64,000 bases of DNA from Sphingomonas gilva (GTDB lineage: Bacteria > Pseudomonadota > Alphaproteobacteria > Sphingomonadales > Sphingomonadaceae). The translations under genes and the position numbers were made by a program. Shown one piece after another: positions 22,350 through 32,101 of this stretch (position 1 is its first letter; each line of letters starts with the position of its first letter). The stretch spans positions 1 to 64,000 of the forward strand of contig NZ_QWLV01000010.1 in NCBI RefSeq assembly GCF_003515075.1, in the 5' to 3' direction. The notes below the pieces were generated by a model. It was not told the origin of the DNA. It saw nothing but the letters and a program-made list of their open reading frames with translations, and ran no database searches.

Positions 22350-23209
22350 GGGCGGCGTCGCTTGGGGCCGCCCCCTCCACCACGCGACTGCGTCGCGCGG
22401 TCCCCCTCCCCGTTCCGGGGAGGTATTTTGGTCTTCGCCTTGTGGACTTGGCGGGACAATTCCTTCTGGAAGGTCTCCAGATCGACCTGGCGCACTTCTT
22501 CAACCGCGCCGATCGGAAGGTCGCCCAAGTGGAACGGGCCATAGCTGGTTCGGATCAGGCGGCTGACCTTGAGGCCGAGATGTTCGAGCACGCGGCGAAC
22601 CTCGCGGTTCTTGCCTTCGGCGAGCGTCATCTCGATCCAGACGTTCGCGCCGGTGCGGCGTTCGAGATTGGCGTCGATCGAGCCATAGCGGACGCCGTCG
22701 ATCTCGATGCCGTGGATCAGTTCCTCGAGTTGGGCCTGCGTCACCGCGCCATAGGCGCGCGCGCGGTAGCTGCGCGGGACACCGGTGGCGGGCAGCTCCA
22801 GCTCGCGCTTGAGCCCGCCATCGGTGGTGAGCAGCAGCAAACCTTCGGTGTTGAGATCGAGCCGGCCGACGGGAACGACGCGGGGCAGCCCCTTGGGCAA
22901 GCGGTCGTAGATGGTCGGGCGGCCCTTGGGATCGCGCTCGGCGGTGAGCAGACCGGTGGGCTTGTGGTAGCGGAACAGTCGCGTCGGCTCGGCCGCGGCG
23001 ACGGGCTGGCCGTCGACCGTCACCCCGGCGAGCGATTTGAGGATCGTCGCGGGGGTTTCGATCACCGCGCCGTTCAGCGACACGCGGCCGGCCTCGATCA
23101 GCCGTTCGACCTCCCGGCGCGAGGCGACGCCGGCGCGGGCGAGCAGCTTGGCGATGCGCTGGCCCTCGCCGGGCTTTTCCGATGTGGGTTTTGGGCGGGA
23201 TGGGGGCAC
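22346..23209 (-). CDS. RsuA/RluB-type pseudouridine synthase
   Basis: A 287-residue protein. It has an N-terminal S4 RNA-binding domain (RIAKLLARAGVASRREVERLIEAGRVSLNG), and the catalytic loop GRLDLNTEGLLLLT with the essential aspartate. YRARAYGAVTQAQLEELIHGIEIDGVRYG follows, as in RluB (23S U2605). The last 25-30 residues are encoded partly by a palindromic repeat and are Pro/Arg/Gly-rich. It is upstream of rsmD in a two-gene unit. Confidence 0.88.
   Translation of the reverse strand: MPPSRPKPTSEKPGEGQRIAKLLARAGVASRREVERLIEAGRVSLNGAVIETPATILKSLAGVTVDGQPVAAAEPTRLFRYHKPTGLLTAERDPKGRPTIYDRLPKGLPRVVPVGRLDLNTEGLLLLTTDGGLKRELELPATGVPRSYRARAYGAVTQAQLEELIHGIEIDGVRYGSIDANLERRTGANVWIEMTLAEGKNREVRRVLEHLGLKVSRLIRTSYGPFHLGDLPIGAVEEVRQVDLETFQKELSRQVHKAKTKIPPRNGEGDRATQSRGGGGGPKRRRP
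22369..22423. repeat. Palindromic repeat in the 3' end of the pseudouridine synthase gene
   Basis: CCGCCCCCTCCACCACGCGACTGCGTCGCGCGGTCCCCCTCCCCGTTCCGGGGAGG is, apart from the arm sequences, the same element as in uvrD. It encodes PPRNGEGDRATQSRGGGG on the minus strand and seems to extend the gene. Confidence 0.75.
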
Positions 23210-23349
23210 GGTTGGTCCTGTTCGAATATCTTCTGTCGCGGATCACAGGAAAATCTGTGCAGCCGCAATCCGGTTACGCGCGTTATGAACCGCGAGCGTA
23301 ACGACGAAGGGGCTGTATCCCCGTCATAAGGTGATCGGAAGCGGCGGCA

Positions 23350-23790
23350 ATGGTATTCGGCAGATCGAAACGGCGGATCAACCGCATCCTCGTGGTCGAG
23401 GACGAGGCGCTGATCGCGTTCGAGACCGAATATTCGCTGGAAAGCGAAGGCTTCGAGGTGGTCGCGACGGTCGATACGGTGGCCGAGGCGGTACGCGTGC
23501 TGGAGACGGAGCCGGTCGATCTCGCGCTGCTCGACGTCACGCTTTCCGACGGCAGCGGGGTCGAGATCGCCCGCGTGGCGGCGGAGAAGGGGGTGTGCGT
23601 GGTGTTCGCCACGGGAAGCTGCCCCGGCGACGCCGACGGCCTGGCGCATGGCTGCCTGAGCAAGCCGTTCGGCGCGCGCGAGGTGACGCTGGTGGTCGCG
23701 GCGATCGAGCGGGTGCTGGCTGGCAAGCGCCCACGCAAGCTGCCGCCGACCTTCACCTTGTTCGAACGCGCGTTCGCGGCGAACGCTTAG
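23350..23790 (+). CDS. Single-domain response regulator (receiver)
   Basis: A 146-residue protein consisting of a receiver domain: acidic pocket E17-D18-E19, phosphoacceptor D62 in LALLDVTL and lysine K105 in CLSKPF. There is no output domain; about 25 extra residues follow. It would act by phosphate relay or protein binding. No kinase gene adjoins it; it is divergent from the pseudouridine synthase gene, with a 140-bp gap. Confidence 0.86.
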   Translation: MVFGRSKRRINRILVVEDEALIAFETEYSLESEGFEVVATVDTVAEAVRVLETEPVDLALLDVTLSDGSGVEIARVAAEKGVCVVFATGSCPGDADGLAHGCLSKPFGAREVTLVVAAIERVLAGKRPRKLPPTFTLFERAFAANA

Positions 23791-25241
23791 CCGATCACCG
23801 CTTCGACCGCGTGCTTCCAGCCGGAGAGGCGCGTTTCGCGCGTCTTACCATCCATCTTGGGGGTGAAGCTTTCGAGCTTGCCGCGCATCGCGGCGGCTTC
23901 CTCCAGATCGGCGAACAGGCCGCTGCCGACGCCCGCCAGCATTGCCGCGCCCAACGCGGTGGTTTCGGCGAAGGCCGGGCGCTCGACCTCGAGGTCGAGC
24001 ATGTCGGCGAGGTCCTGCGCCAGCCAGTCGTTCGCCATCATGCCGCCGTCGACGCGCAGCTTGGCCCAGTCCTGGCCGTCGGCGGCGAAGGCGGACTTGA
24101 GGTCGCTCGCCTGGTGGGCCATCGCCTCCAGCGCGGCGCGGACGATGTGCGCGCGCGTCGAGGCGAAGCTGAGGCCGGATATGGCGGCGCGCGCCTCCGG
24201 CTCCCAATGGGGCGCGCCGAGGCCGGAGAGCGCGGGGACGAGATAGACCCCGCCATTGTCGGGAACCGAGCGGGCGATCTCCTCGGTCTCGGCGCTGGTC
24301 CGGATCAGCTTCACCGAATCGCGCAGCCATTGGATGAGGCTGCCGGCGACGAAGATCGCGCCCTCCAGCGCGTAGTGGCGCTCACCGTTCAGCTGCCAGG
24401 CGATGGTCGAGAGCAGGCGGTGGCGCGAGGTGGGGAGGCGGCGGCCGGCCTGGGTCAGGATGAAGGCGCCGGTGCCGAAGGTCGCCTTGGTGTCGCCGGG
24501 CCGGAGGCAGGCCTGGCCGATGGCGGCGGCCTGCTGGTCGCCGGCCATGCCGCAGATCGGGATGGAGCCGCCGAGCAGCGCGGTCTCGCCGAAACTGCCG
24601 GCGCAATCGACGATCTCGGGCAGATGACGGCGATCGACGCCGAACAGGCTGAGCAGCCCGTCGTCCCACTGGCCCGAGCCGATCGCCATCAGCGCGGTGC
24701 GGCTGGCGTTGGTCGCATCGGTGATGTGCGCGCCGGTGAGCTTGAAGATCAGCCAGCTTTCGATGGTGCCGATGGCGAGATCGTCGCCCGCCTCGCGCAG
24801 TTGCGGCCAGTTTTCGCACGCCCAGGCGATCTTGGTCGCGCTGAAATAGGGATCGAGGAGGAGACCGGTCTTGGCCTGGACCGCGGTTTCGTGGCCGTCC
24901 TCCTTGAGGCGGCGGCATAGCGGCGCGGTGCGGCGGTCCTGCCAGACGATCGCGGGGGCGAGCGGCTCTCCGGTGCGCCGGTTCCAGAAGACGACGGTTT
25001 CGCGCTGGTTGGTGATGCCGATCGCGCGGATGCTGCCGGGCGCGGCACGCGAGGCGACCGCGCGGGCGCAGGCGAGGGTCTTGTCCCAGATCTCGGCGGG
25101 GTCGTGCTCGACCAGGCCGGGGCCGGGATAGGATTGGGTGAGTTCCTGCTGTTCCGTGTCGAGTGGCGTGCCGTCGGCGGAAAACAGCATTGCGCGGGTG
25201 GAGGTGGTGCCTTCGTCGATGACGAGGATGTGGTCGGGCAT
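23787..25241 (-). CDS. glpK: Glycerol kinase
   Basis: A 484-residue FGGY-family kinase of typical length. It has DEGTTSTRAMLF (residues 9-20), GITNQRETVVFW, DPYFSATKIAW, GMAGDQQAAAIGQ and KATFGTGAFIL. It phosphorylates glycerol to glycerol-3-phosphate with ATP in the cytoplasm. glpF or glpD are not adjacent. It overlaps the end of the response-regulator gene tail to tail by 4 bp. Confidence 0.94.
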   Translation of the reverse strand: MPDHILVIDEGTTSTRAMLFSADGTPLDTEQQELTQSYPGPGLVEHDPAEIWDKTLACARAVASRAAPGSIRAIGITNQRETVVFWNRRTGEPLAPAIVWQDRRTAPLCRRLKEDGHETAVQAKTGLLLDPYFSATKIAWACENWPQLREAGDDLAIGTIESWLIFKLTGAHITDATNASRTALMAIGSGQWDDGLLSLFGVDRRHLPEIVDCAGSFGETALLGGSIPICGMAGDQQAAAIGQACLRPGDTKATFGTGAFILTQAGRRLPTSRHRLLSTIAWQLNGERHYALEGAIFVAGSLIQWLRDSVKLIRTSAETEEIARSVPDNGGVYLVPALSGLGAPHWEPEARAAISGLSFASTRAHIVRAALEAMAHQASDLKSAFAADGQDWAKLRVDGGMMANDWLAQDLADMLDLEVERPAFAETTALGAAMLAGVGSGLFADLEEAAAMRGKLESFTPKMDGKTRETRLSGWKHAVEAVIG

Positions 25242-25277
25242 TTGGAGAGGCTAGGGTGAGCTTCCTATTCTGTCCAT

Positions 25278-25370
25278 CGTCGCCCCTGCGAAGGCAGGGG
25301 CCGCTGGGTTCGTGGCACCTCCAGGCATCGCTCCTGCCGACAGAGGCCCCTGCCTTCGCAGGGGCGACGG
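25278..25370. repeat. About 92-bp REP pair (GCAGGGGCGACGG type)
   Basis: CGTCGCCCCTGCGAAGGCAGGGG and, inverted, CCCCTGCCTTCGCAGGGGCGACG enclose a core with GGGTTCGTGGCAC. Related units are at 34409-34501 and 43120-43211. It fills the gap between glpK and the large surface-protein gene and could end transcription from both sides. Confidence 0.78.
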
Positions 25371-25373
25371 GTG

Positions 25374-28300
25374 TTATCTGAGCCCCAATCCCGCCAGGCT
25401 CGTCTGGTCGAACTTGAGCTTCAGGGTCACGAAGGGCCCCGAGCGGGTGTAGCGCGCGTCCGCGAAGTCGCGATCGTGGAAGCCGACGGCGTTGTAGCCG
25501 ACGGTGATCGCGCTGTTCTTCATCGGGCTCAGCGTGACGCTGGGGCCGGCGGACCAGGCGAAGCTGCGCATGCCGGCGCCCTGGCGGACGGTTCCCTGCG
25601 CGCCGACGGCGACGGTGTCCGACAGATCGAAGCGCAGGTCCGCGCCGACCAGGTTGCTCCAACCTTCGACATCGTCAGCGCCGAAGCGGTCGAAGACGTA
25701 GCGCGTGCCCCAGAAGATCGCGTACTCCCCGCACGCCCCGCCCGAGGGCGCATAGTTGACCGACAGGCTGTTGATCACACGGCGCGACAGCGCGTCGCCA
25801 TCGACCAGCACCGGCGCGCCGCCGATCGGGCCGGGCGCGCCGATCACCGCGCCGGTAATGCTGTCCGACTTGAGTTCGAGCTTGTCGAGCAGCGCCCAGT
25901 CGCTCGCGGCCGGGCGGTGCGCCCAGCTGATCGCGATGCGGGCGGTTTCGGTGGTCGCGCCGGTGGGCGCGTCGGCATGGAAGAAGCTCGCCTGCCCGCC
26001 CAGCGCGCGGCCCTCGCCGATCTGGCGGAGCGCCGCGGTGGTGACGCCCCAGCGATCGCCGCTGTCACCGCTGCGCACCTCTGCACGGCCGGTCCACGAC
26101 CAGCGGTCGCCGCGATAGGTGGCGCCGGCGGTAAGCGCGGTGAAATCCTCCGCGATGCTTCCGTCGCTTCCGAGATGTCCGCCGGAAGCGGCGGGTTGAG
26201 CTGGATTAATTACACGTGACGGCTCGATACCGGAGAGCGTGCGATTGCCGTCGACCGAGAGGTCCACGGTCCAGTTCCTGCCGAGCGGCAGCGACTGGGC
26301 GAGGCCATAGGCGGCATAGGTGCGCGGGCCGTATTCGGCGATGTTCTGGCGGTTGGCGGTGGCGACCAGGCGCGCGCCGGTCCACGGCTTCAGATCGAAG
26401 CCGAGCCGGGCGGTGCGGGCCTTCACCGCCTCCCCCTCGGCGATCTCGTACGCGCCGACCAGGCCGATGCCGGGCGTCACGGCGAAGCGCGCGGAGAGGC
26501 GGTGGCGGGCGGGGAAGTCGACGCTGTCGTCGGCGTCCGACAGCGCGAATTCGGTCTGCGCGTCGAGTTCGAGGCGGTTGCCGAACAGCCGCTGGGTCGC
26601 GCCCAGTTGGGCGAGGGTCGAGCTAGCCTCGCGGCCGTCGGCGAGGCGATCGTCGGCGAGGATGACGCCCGCGCGCAGATCGGTGGATTTGGTGCGGTAT
26701 TCGACCAGCGCCTCGCCGGCGCGGCGGCGCGCGTCGGTGAGGAGATACTCCTCCTGCCAGGCGCGCGCGGAGACCGACAAGGCGTCGGTCAGCCGCGCGC
26801 GGACGTCGGCGCCGAATTTGCGCGTGCCGGTTTCCGACGCGTTGGTCTGGCCGACGCCGAAGCCGCCCTGCTGCTCGCGGGCATAGGCGAGCAGATCGAT
26901 CTTCGAGCCGTGATGCTCGGCCTCGACCAGCCAGGCCGTCGATGCGCCCTCGGCAGCGCCTGAATCCGCCTTGGCGTCACGGTCGGTGACGGCGATCTCG
27001 GCGCGGATCTCGGTCGCGGCGTCGGGGCGGTAGCGGATATCGGCGCCGCCGAGCAGCGTCGTATCGCTATCGGTCTCGTCGCGGATCGCGGTGGCGGCGA
27101 CCTGCAGCTTGCCGTCCGCCAGGCGCCAGGCGGCGCGGCCGCCGGCGTTGACCACGCGCTCGCCGACGCCGTCGACCTCATAGTCGATCACGATGAACTG
27201 CGGATCGAGGCTCGACGAGCGGCTGAGCACGGGCGATTTGAAGCGGAGCAGGCCCGCGATATAGTCGATATCGTAATCGACATAGCGGGTGAGGGTGGTG
27301 CGTTCGACGATGCGGTCCGAGCGGAGCCGGTCGCGGACCTCGATCACCACGGTTTCGGAATTGGGCAGGATGTCGCGCGCGGCGAGGGCGTAGGGGCCGG
27401 AGAGGCCGTTCCCCTGCAATTCCTCGCGGCGGTGGCGGAAGGGGGTGTCGGCGGCGAAGGCGGTGGCCTTCACCCGGCCGTTGTTGAACTCGGCCTTCAC
27501 ACCGTTGAAACTGCGGACGTAGCGGGCGAGCTCGGCCTCGTCCAAGCCGGTCTCGTAATCGCCGAACAGCGCATAGAATTGCGGGCGTTCGAGGCGGAGA
27601 TAGAGGCGGCGCAGCGATGCGGCGTCGTGGCGGCGCTCCGAACGGTCGGCATAGACGGTGTAATAGGCTTCGGGATCGATGGCGCCCTGGAAGCGCGTCT
27701 CGTCCTCATCCTTGTCGCTGTCATAGGCGAGCGTCATCAGCCATTTGCCGCGCACTCTTCCCTTGGCGTAGAGGGCCAGGCGGGCGTCGGTGAACCAGGT
27801 CTCCCCGCCCTTGCCGAGATCCTCGCTGCGGCTGGCGAGGGTGCTGAAGCCCGCGGTGCCGGCGGCGAAGCCGACGATGGTCCAGGGGCGGTCGCCGGGG
27901 TCGAGCCACGCCTCCAGCCGCTGGGTGCGCGTCGCCTCGCCATCGCGGAAGGCGAAGCTGACGGCGAGCGTGCCCGAGGCGGTGGTCGGCTCAAGCTCGA
28001 TAGTGGCGATGCCGTCATCGCCCTGGACGCGCCAGACGGGGCGGGCGCGCTCGAGGCCGGAGAGCTGGCGCGCGGCCTGCGCGTCGGCCTCGACCGCCGG
28101 GAAATAGGGCGCGGGAACGGCGAAATCGCCGACCAGGCCGTGGTGCACCGGGCGGCCGTCGCGATCGGTGAGACGGACGGCGATGACCGGGCGGGTGACG
28201 CCGTCTGCGACCAGCAGCGAGCGTTTGCGGACCAACTCGGCGTGCATCGGGCTGGCGGCGAAATGGACGTCGCGGGAAAGCGTCCGGACGAGCGCGCCGC

Positions 28301-30428
28301 CGGCGTCGCGGACTTGCGCGGTGAAGCGGGTCGTGCGGCCGGCAAGCTCGACGCCGCGCCACAGGCTGACCGCGCGCGCGCCGTCGGGCGCCGTGGTCGC
28401 GCCTTCATAGGCGAGCGTGTCGACTGGCTTGCCGTCGGCGAACAGCGTCACCTTCTGACCGGGCAGATGGCGGATGGCGATGCGGACGGCCCGAGTGCGT
28501 GGATTATGGTCCTCGGCCGGGAACAGCCAGGCGATGTCGTTGCCGGGAATGGCGAACCAGTCGGTCGCGCCGCCCGCTGCCTCGCTGTCGCTGGCGACCG
28601 GCGCGCGGACCGCTTTCCGCGCCGCATCGGCGCGCGGTGCGACCGCGGCGGCACGGAAATCGGCGCGTTTGATCATGCCGCCCGAGCCTGAGACGAAGCG
28701 CGAGATGGCGCTGCCTGCCGCCTCCGCGCCGCCTGCGCAGTCGACCGGCGCGCGATCGGCGGGGAAGGTGGCGGGCTCGACCTGGACGACGTGCAGGCCG
28801 GGCAGGACGCCATCGAAATGATAGCGGCCTTCCTCGTCCGTCACCGCGTAGCTGCCGTCCTCCAGCAGGACGCGGACGCCGGCTATCCCCTTGGAAGAGC
28901 GCGGATCGGCGGCGCAGCCGCCTTCGGTGACGCGGCCGATGATGGTCATGCGATCGGCCAGCGCGTCGCGGGCGATGCGCACGCTGGCGGCGGCGATGAC
29001 GCTTTCGCTTCCGCGCGAATCGACGGCCTGGGCGCGGTTGAGCGCGTCGCCGGGCTGCGCATCGGGACGCACTTCGAGCAGATAGGTGACGAGGCCGCTC
29101 GCGCCGCCGGCGAGCGGCCCGATCGGCACGCTGAGCGATCGGCCGTCGCCGCTGACGCCGTAATCGGCCCGCGCGCCGTTGAAGCGCACGGTATCCGGCC
29201 TGAGGCGCATGGCATCGGGGATGGTGTCGCTGACGGTGACCGCGCCGGTCGCACGGTTGGCGTCGCTGTTGCCGACGGTGATGCGGTACTGGACGATATC
29301 GCCCGGCTCGGCGACCGCGGCGCTCGCGGTCTTGGTCAGCGACAAGGGCGCGCCGGGCTTGTCGAGCGGGATGTCGATCCTGACGGGCGCGGGCGTCGCG
29401 AGCGTGAACGCCGCGCCATAGGAGCCGGCGACGATGGCGTACGGCCCGCCGTCGGGACGCTCGAAGCCCGCCAGATCGGCGGGCGATGCGCTCGACGGCG
29501 CCGAATAGGGCGCGGGGGGCTCTACCCGCAGCCGGTAGCGCCCCGGCCTGGCGAGCGGGAAGCGATAGTCGCCGGGCGGAAACTGATACACCGCGCCGCC
29601 GCTGTCGGTGACGGTCGATCCGGTCACGACGCTCGACGGGAAGCTGGAGACGCCGTCGTCGCCGAACACTTCGGCCGGCTGGCCGGTGGCGTCGTCGATC
29701 AGCGTGACGCGCGCGCCCGCGACGGGCGCGCCGTCCGCACTGTCGAAGGTGACGCCATAGGGATCGATCAGGATGTCGAGCGCGGGCGAGCCGACCAGCG
29801 CCCCGGTGTCGCCGCGCGCGGTGTCGATCGTGACGCGCGTGCCCGGCGCGACCGACAGGCGGCAATCGTCGCGGACTGCGACCGGCGGGGTCGCGATCGT
29901 CAGGATATAGCTGGTGAAGATGCCGCTATCCGCGTCGGTTTCGGTGAGGGTCACCGTCTCGCGATCGCCGTCCGCACCCGAAAGCACGAGGCGCACCGTC
30001 TCCGTGCTTGCGGGATCGCGATTGTCGGCGGGCGATTCGAAGCGCAGCACGATCGCGTCGGCGGCGTGGATGGCGGATGCCGGGGCGACCGATGCGGGAC
30101 GCAGCGCGGCGGGGCCGTAGACCCCGCGCGCCGCCTGGTTGGGGCCGCTGTGCGGGCAAAGGGCGTCGCCGATATCGAGCGGCTGGCTGCCGGAATCGCC
30201 GGAGAAGCGCAGCAGGCTGAGTGCGGCCGCCGGCGTCTGGGCGAGCGCGATCGTCACCCGGTTCGACTGGCGAGCCTGGCGGGCGGTCCCCGCGTCCCAT
30301 TCGATCTGCGCGACGTTGACGATGGCCGGGGCCGGCGTCTGCGCGCGTGCGATCGACGGGAGAAGCGCGGCGGCGGCGATCGCCACGGCCACGCAGCACC
30401 GGACAAGAAGATGGCGAATGACGTGCAT
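25374..30428 (-). CDS. Giant secreted DUF11/SdrD-like protein with predicted outer-membrane barrel
   Basis: A 1684-residue protein. Signal peptide at 1-29. A strand-rich start (VNVAQIEWDAG...SNRVTIAL, about 35-60) resembles the N-termini of its operon partners. Next come a beta domain (LTETDADSGIFTSYI, about 160-210), a Cna_B/SdrD-like domain (APVAGARVTLIDD), DUF11 (LSLTKTASAAVAEPGDIVQY, about 360-480) and a second SdrD/carboxypeptidase-regulatory domain (GIAGVRVLLEDGSYAVTDEE, about 515-550). Two further beta domains follow. From about residue 880 to the end are alternating amphipathic strands like a large outer-membrane barrel, including RYVDYDIDYIAGLLRFKSP. Start ATG 30428 gives the signal peptide. 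Exact role unknown; surface display or export is likely. Confidence 0.78.
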   Translation of the reverse strand: MHVIRHLLVRCCVAVAIAAAALLPSIARAQTPAPAIVNVAQIEWDAGTARQARQSNRVTIALAQTPAAALSLLRFSGDSGSQPLDIGDALCPHSGPNQAARGVYGPAALRPASVAPASAIHAADAIVLRFESPADNRDPASTETVRLVLSGADGDRETVTLTETDADSGIFTSYILTIATPPVAVRDDCRLSVAPGTRVTIDTARGDTGALVGSPALDILIDPYGVTFDSADGAPVAGARVTLIDDATGQPAEVFGDDGVSSFPSSVVTGSTVTDSGGAVYQFPPGDYRFPLARPGRYRLRVEPPAPYSAPSSASPADLAGFERPDGGPYAIVAGSYGAAFTLATPAPVRIDIPLDKPGAPLSLTKTASAAVAEPGDIVQYRITVGNSDANRATGAVTVSDTIPDAMRLRPDTVRFNGARADYGVSGDGRSLSVPIGPLAGGASGLVTYLLEVRPDAQPGDALNRAQAVDSRGSESVIAAASVRIARDALADRMTIIGRVTEGGCAADPRSSKGIAGVRVLLEDGSYAVTDEEGRYHFDGVLPGLHVVQVEPATFPADRAPVDCAGGAEAAGSAISRFVSGSGGMIKRADFRAAAVAPRADAARKAVRAPVASDSEAAGGATDWFAIPGNDIAWLFPAEDHNPRTRAVRIAIRHLPGQKVTLFADGKPVDTLAYEGATTAPDGARAVSLWRGVELAGRTTRFTAQVRDAGGALVRTLSRDVHFAASPMHAELVRKRSLLVADGVTRPVIAVRLTDRDGRPVHHGLVGDFAVPAPYFPAVEADAQAARQLSGLERARPVWRVQGDDGIATIELEPTTASGTLAVSFAFRDGEATRTQRLEAWLDPGDRPWTIVGFAAGTAGFSTLASRSEDLGKGGETWFTDARLALYAKGRVRGKWLMTLAYDSDKDEDETRFQGAIDPEAYYTVYADRSERRHDAASLRRLYLRLERPQFYALFGDYETGLDEAELARYVRSFNGVKAEFNNGRVKATAFAADTPFRHRREELQGNGLSGPYALAARDILPNSETVVIEVRDRLRSDRIVERTTLTRYVDYDIDYIAGLLRFKSPVLSRSSSLDPQFIVIDYEVDGVGERVVNAGGRAAWRLADGKLQVAATAIRDETDSDTTLLGGADIRYRPDAATEIRAEIAVTDRDAKADSGAAEGASTAWLVEAEHHGSKIDLLAYAREQQGGFGVGQTNASETGTRKFGADVRARLTDALSVSARAWQEEYLLTDARRRAGEALVEYRTKSTDLRAGVILADDRLADGREASSTLAQLGATQRLFGNRLELDAQTEFALSDADDSVDFPARHRLSARFAVTPGIGLVGAYEIAEGEAVKARTARLGFDLKPWTGARLVATANRQNIAEYGPRTYAAYGLAQSLPLGRNWTVDLSVDGNRTLSGIEPSRVINPAQPAASGGHLGSDGSIAEDFTALTAGATYRGDRWSWTGRAEVRSGDSGDRWGVTTAALRQIGEGRALGGQASFFHADAPTGATTETARIAISWAHRPAASDWALLDKLELKSDSITGAVIGAPGPIGGAPVLVDGDALSRRVINSLSVNYAPSGGACGEYAIFWGTRYVFDRFGADDVEGWSNLVGADLRFDLSDTVAVGAQGTVRQGAGMRSFAWSAGPSVTLSPMKNSAITVGYNAVGFHDRDFADARYTRSGPFVTLKLKFDQTSLAGLGLR

Positions 30429-30492
30429 CGCGCTTGGGCAAATCGGGAGCCGGCTCGTCCCCACGAGAACCGGCTCCCGACCCCGCTGACGG

Positions 30493-31560
30493 TCAGTTGA
30501 CCGTGACGCGGAAGCGAAGCGTGCTCGACGAGCCCGCCGGAACGGAGGCGAGCGTGCCGGACACGGTGTTGCTGGCGAACGAGCCGCCCGACGCGCCGTC
30601 GGCGTTGCACACGCCGCCGGTGACGGTTCCGCCCAGCATGATCCCGATCGAGCCGGGGCCCGAGGCGAGATAGGTCGTCTGCGACGGCAGCGGATCGCTG
30701 ATCGCGACGTTCGACGCCGCGGCCCCACCCGCGGCGTTGGTGACGGCGATGCAATATTCGACCACCGCGCCCGGGATCATCTTCGGATCGGTGGCGCCGT
30801 TGACCGGATCGCTGATGACGGTCGAGGTCTTGGCGACGGTCAGGCTGGCCGCGGCGACGGTATAATCGTCGCGCGCGCTGAACGCGCCGTCGCGCGCCGC
30901 ATCGTCGGTGCCGGCGCCGTCGGTGAAGACGGTGTCCTTGCCCGACGTGTTGGCGCCCGAGGTCTGGCTGATCGCGGCGCCCTGGCTGGTCGCCGTACCG
31001 CCCTCACGCGCGGTCGCGGTGAGCGAGACGGCCGCCTTGTCGCCGGTCGCCTGGCCGAGCGGCACGGCGGCGACGACGAAGACGGTGCGGGTCGCATCGA
31101 TGCCGAGCTCGTCGACATAGGTCGCCGCGAGATCGGTGCCAGCATTGTACACGCCGTTGCCGTTGGTATCGACATAGACGGCGAGGCCGGTGACGTTGAA
31201 ATTGTCGGTGCCGCCGTGCGGCGCCGATCCGCCGGTCAACTGGGCGGCCGTCAGCGCGAAATCGAGCACCTCGTTCGAGGTGTTGGTGACCGCGAACGTC
31301 GTCACCGCCACGGTCTGGCCGGGCGACACCGATGTGGTGGCGTTGCCGGTCTCGACGATGGTCAGATCGACCTTGCGGTCGACGGTGAAGCTGTTCGACG
31401 CGGTCACCGCGTTCTGCGCGACGCCGCCGACCTGATAGTTGACGGTGACGTTGTTGGTGATGCTCGTGCCGGCGGTGGTGCCCCCGGCGAGCGCGGGGGA
31501 GGCCCCCGCGACGCCCGCGACAGCACCGGCCGCAAGAAGCAGCCTGGTCTTGCTGGTCAT
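30493..31560 (-). CDS. Secreted DUF11-like repeat protein
   Basis: A 355-residue exported protein (signal MTSKTRLLLAAGAVAGVAGASPALA). Mature start GGTTAGTSITNNVTVNYQVGG matches that of the 325-residue protein upstream. It contains a calcium-loop-like DTNGNGVYNAGTD and a C-terminal DUF11 domain (LTVAKTSTVISDPVNGATDPKMIPGAVVEYCIAV, VAISDPLPSQTTYLASG). There is no membrane anchor beyond the signal. It is the third gene of the operon, 64 bp before the giant gene. Confidence 0.78.
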   Translation of the reverse strand: MTSKTRLLLAAGAVAGVAGASPALAGGTTAGTSITNNVTVNYQVGGVAQNAVTASNSFTVDRKVDLTIVETGNATTSVSPGQTVAVTTFAVTNTSNEVLDFALTAAQLTGGSAPHGGTDNFNVTGLAVYVDTNGNGVYNAGTDLAATYVDELGIDATRTVFVVAAVPLGQATGDKAAVSLTATAREGGTATSQGAAISQTSGANTSGKDTVFTDGAGTDDAARDGAFSARDDYTVAAASLTVAKTSTVISDPVNGATDPKMIPGAVVEYCIAVTNAAGGAAASNVAISDPLPSQTTYLASGPGSIGIMLGGTVTGGVCNADGASGGSFASNTVSGTLASVPAGSSSTLRFRVTVN

Positions 31561-31625
31561 GATGGTCTCACTTCAATTGGGCGCCGAAGTCCCCACCCGC
31601 CGGCGCCTGAAGCGGGGTAATCTTA

Positions 31626-32090
31626 CTAGCGGACGACGCCGCGGAAGCTGAGCTTTCCTCCCTGTCCGGCCGGAATGGCCTTTGCGAATGTCCAGCGGAC
31701 ATGGGTGACATCCTCCGGGCGGGCCCCACGCACCGTCCCATCGGATTCCTTGACCTTCAGGCTGGAAAGCGTTCCCCACGAACGCCCCCCGTCGATCGAA
31801 ACGACCGCTGCCTGATCGGGCGAGGACTGGAATGCGACCGCGCCCGGCATCGGGTTGGTCACGACGAAATCAGTCGCCGGGGTCGCCCCCCTGTTGCGAT
31901 AGTTGAGCACGAAGACGAGCTTGTCGCCGGGCACCACCAGGCTCGGCTCCTCGAGCACGATCTTCTGCTGGCCGTTCGCCAGCACGGTCTTTTCGACGAA
32001 CACCGCGCTGGTCAGCGCGACATCGTTGGCGGCGTGCGCCAGCGCCGGCGAAAGCAGCGCGGCGAGCGCGAATACGAGACGCTTCATCAT
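31626..32090 (-). CDS. Small secreted single-DUF11 protein
   Basis: A 154-residue protein with signal peptide MMKRLVFALAALLSPALAHA and one DUF11-type beta domain: EEPSLVVPGDKLVFVLNYRNRGATPATDFVVTNPMPGAVAF, then WTFAKAIPAGQGGKLSFRGVVR. GAGGAG seven bases upstream fixes the ATG at 32090. It starts 11 bp after the preceding gene's stop, so it is in the same operon. Confidence 0.8.
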   Translation of the reverse strand: MMKRLVFALAALLSPALAHAANDVALTSAVFVEKTVLANGQQKIVLEEPSLVVPGDKLVFVLNYRNRGATPATDFVVTNPMPGAVAFQSSPDQAAVVSIDGGRSWGTLSSLKVKESDGTVRGARPEDVTHVRWTFAKAIPAGQGGKLSFRGVVR

Positions 32091-32101
32091 GCGAAGTCTC
32101 C

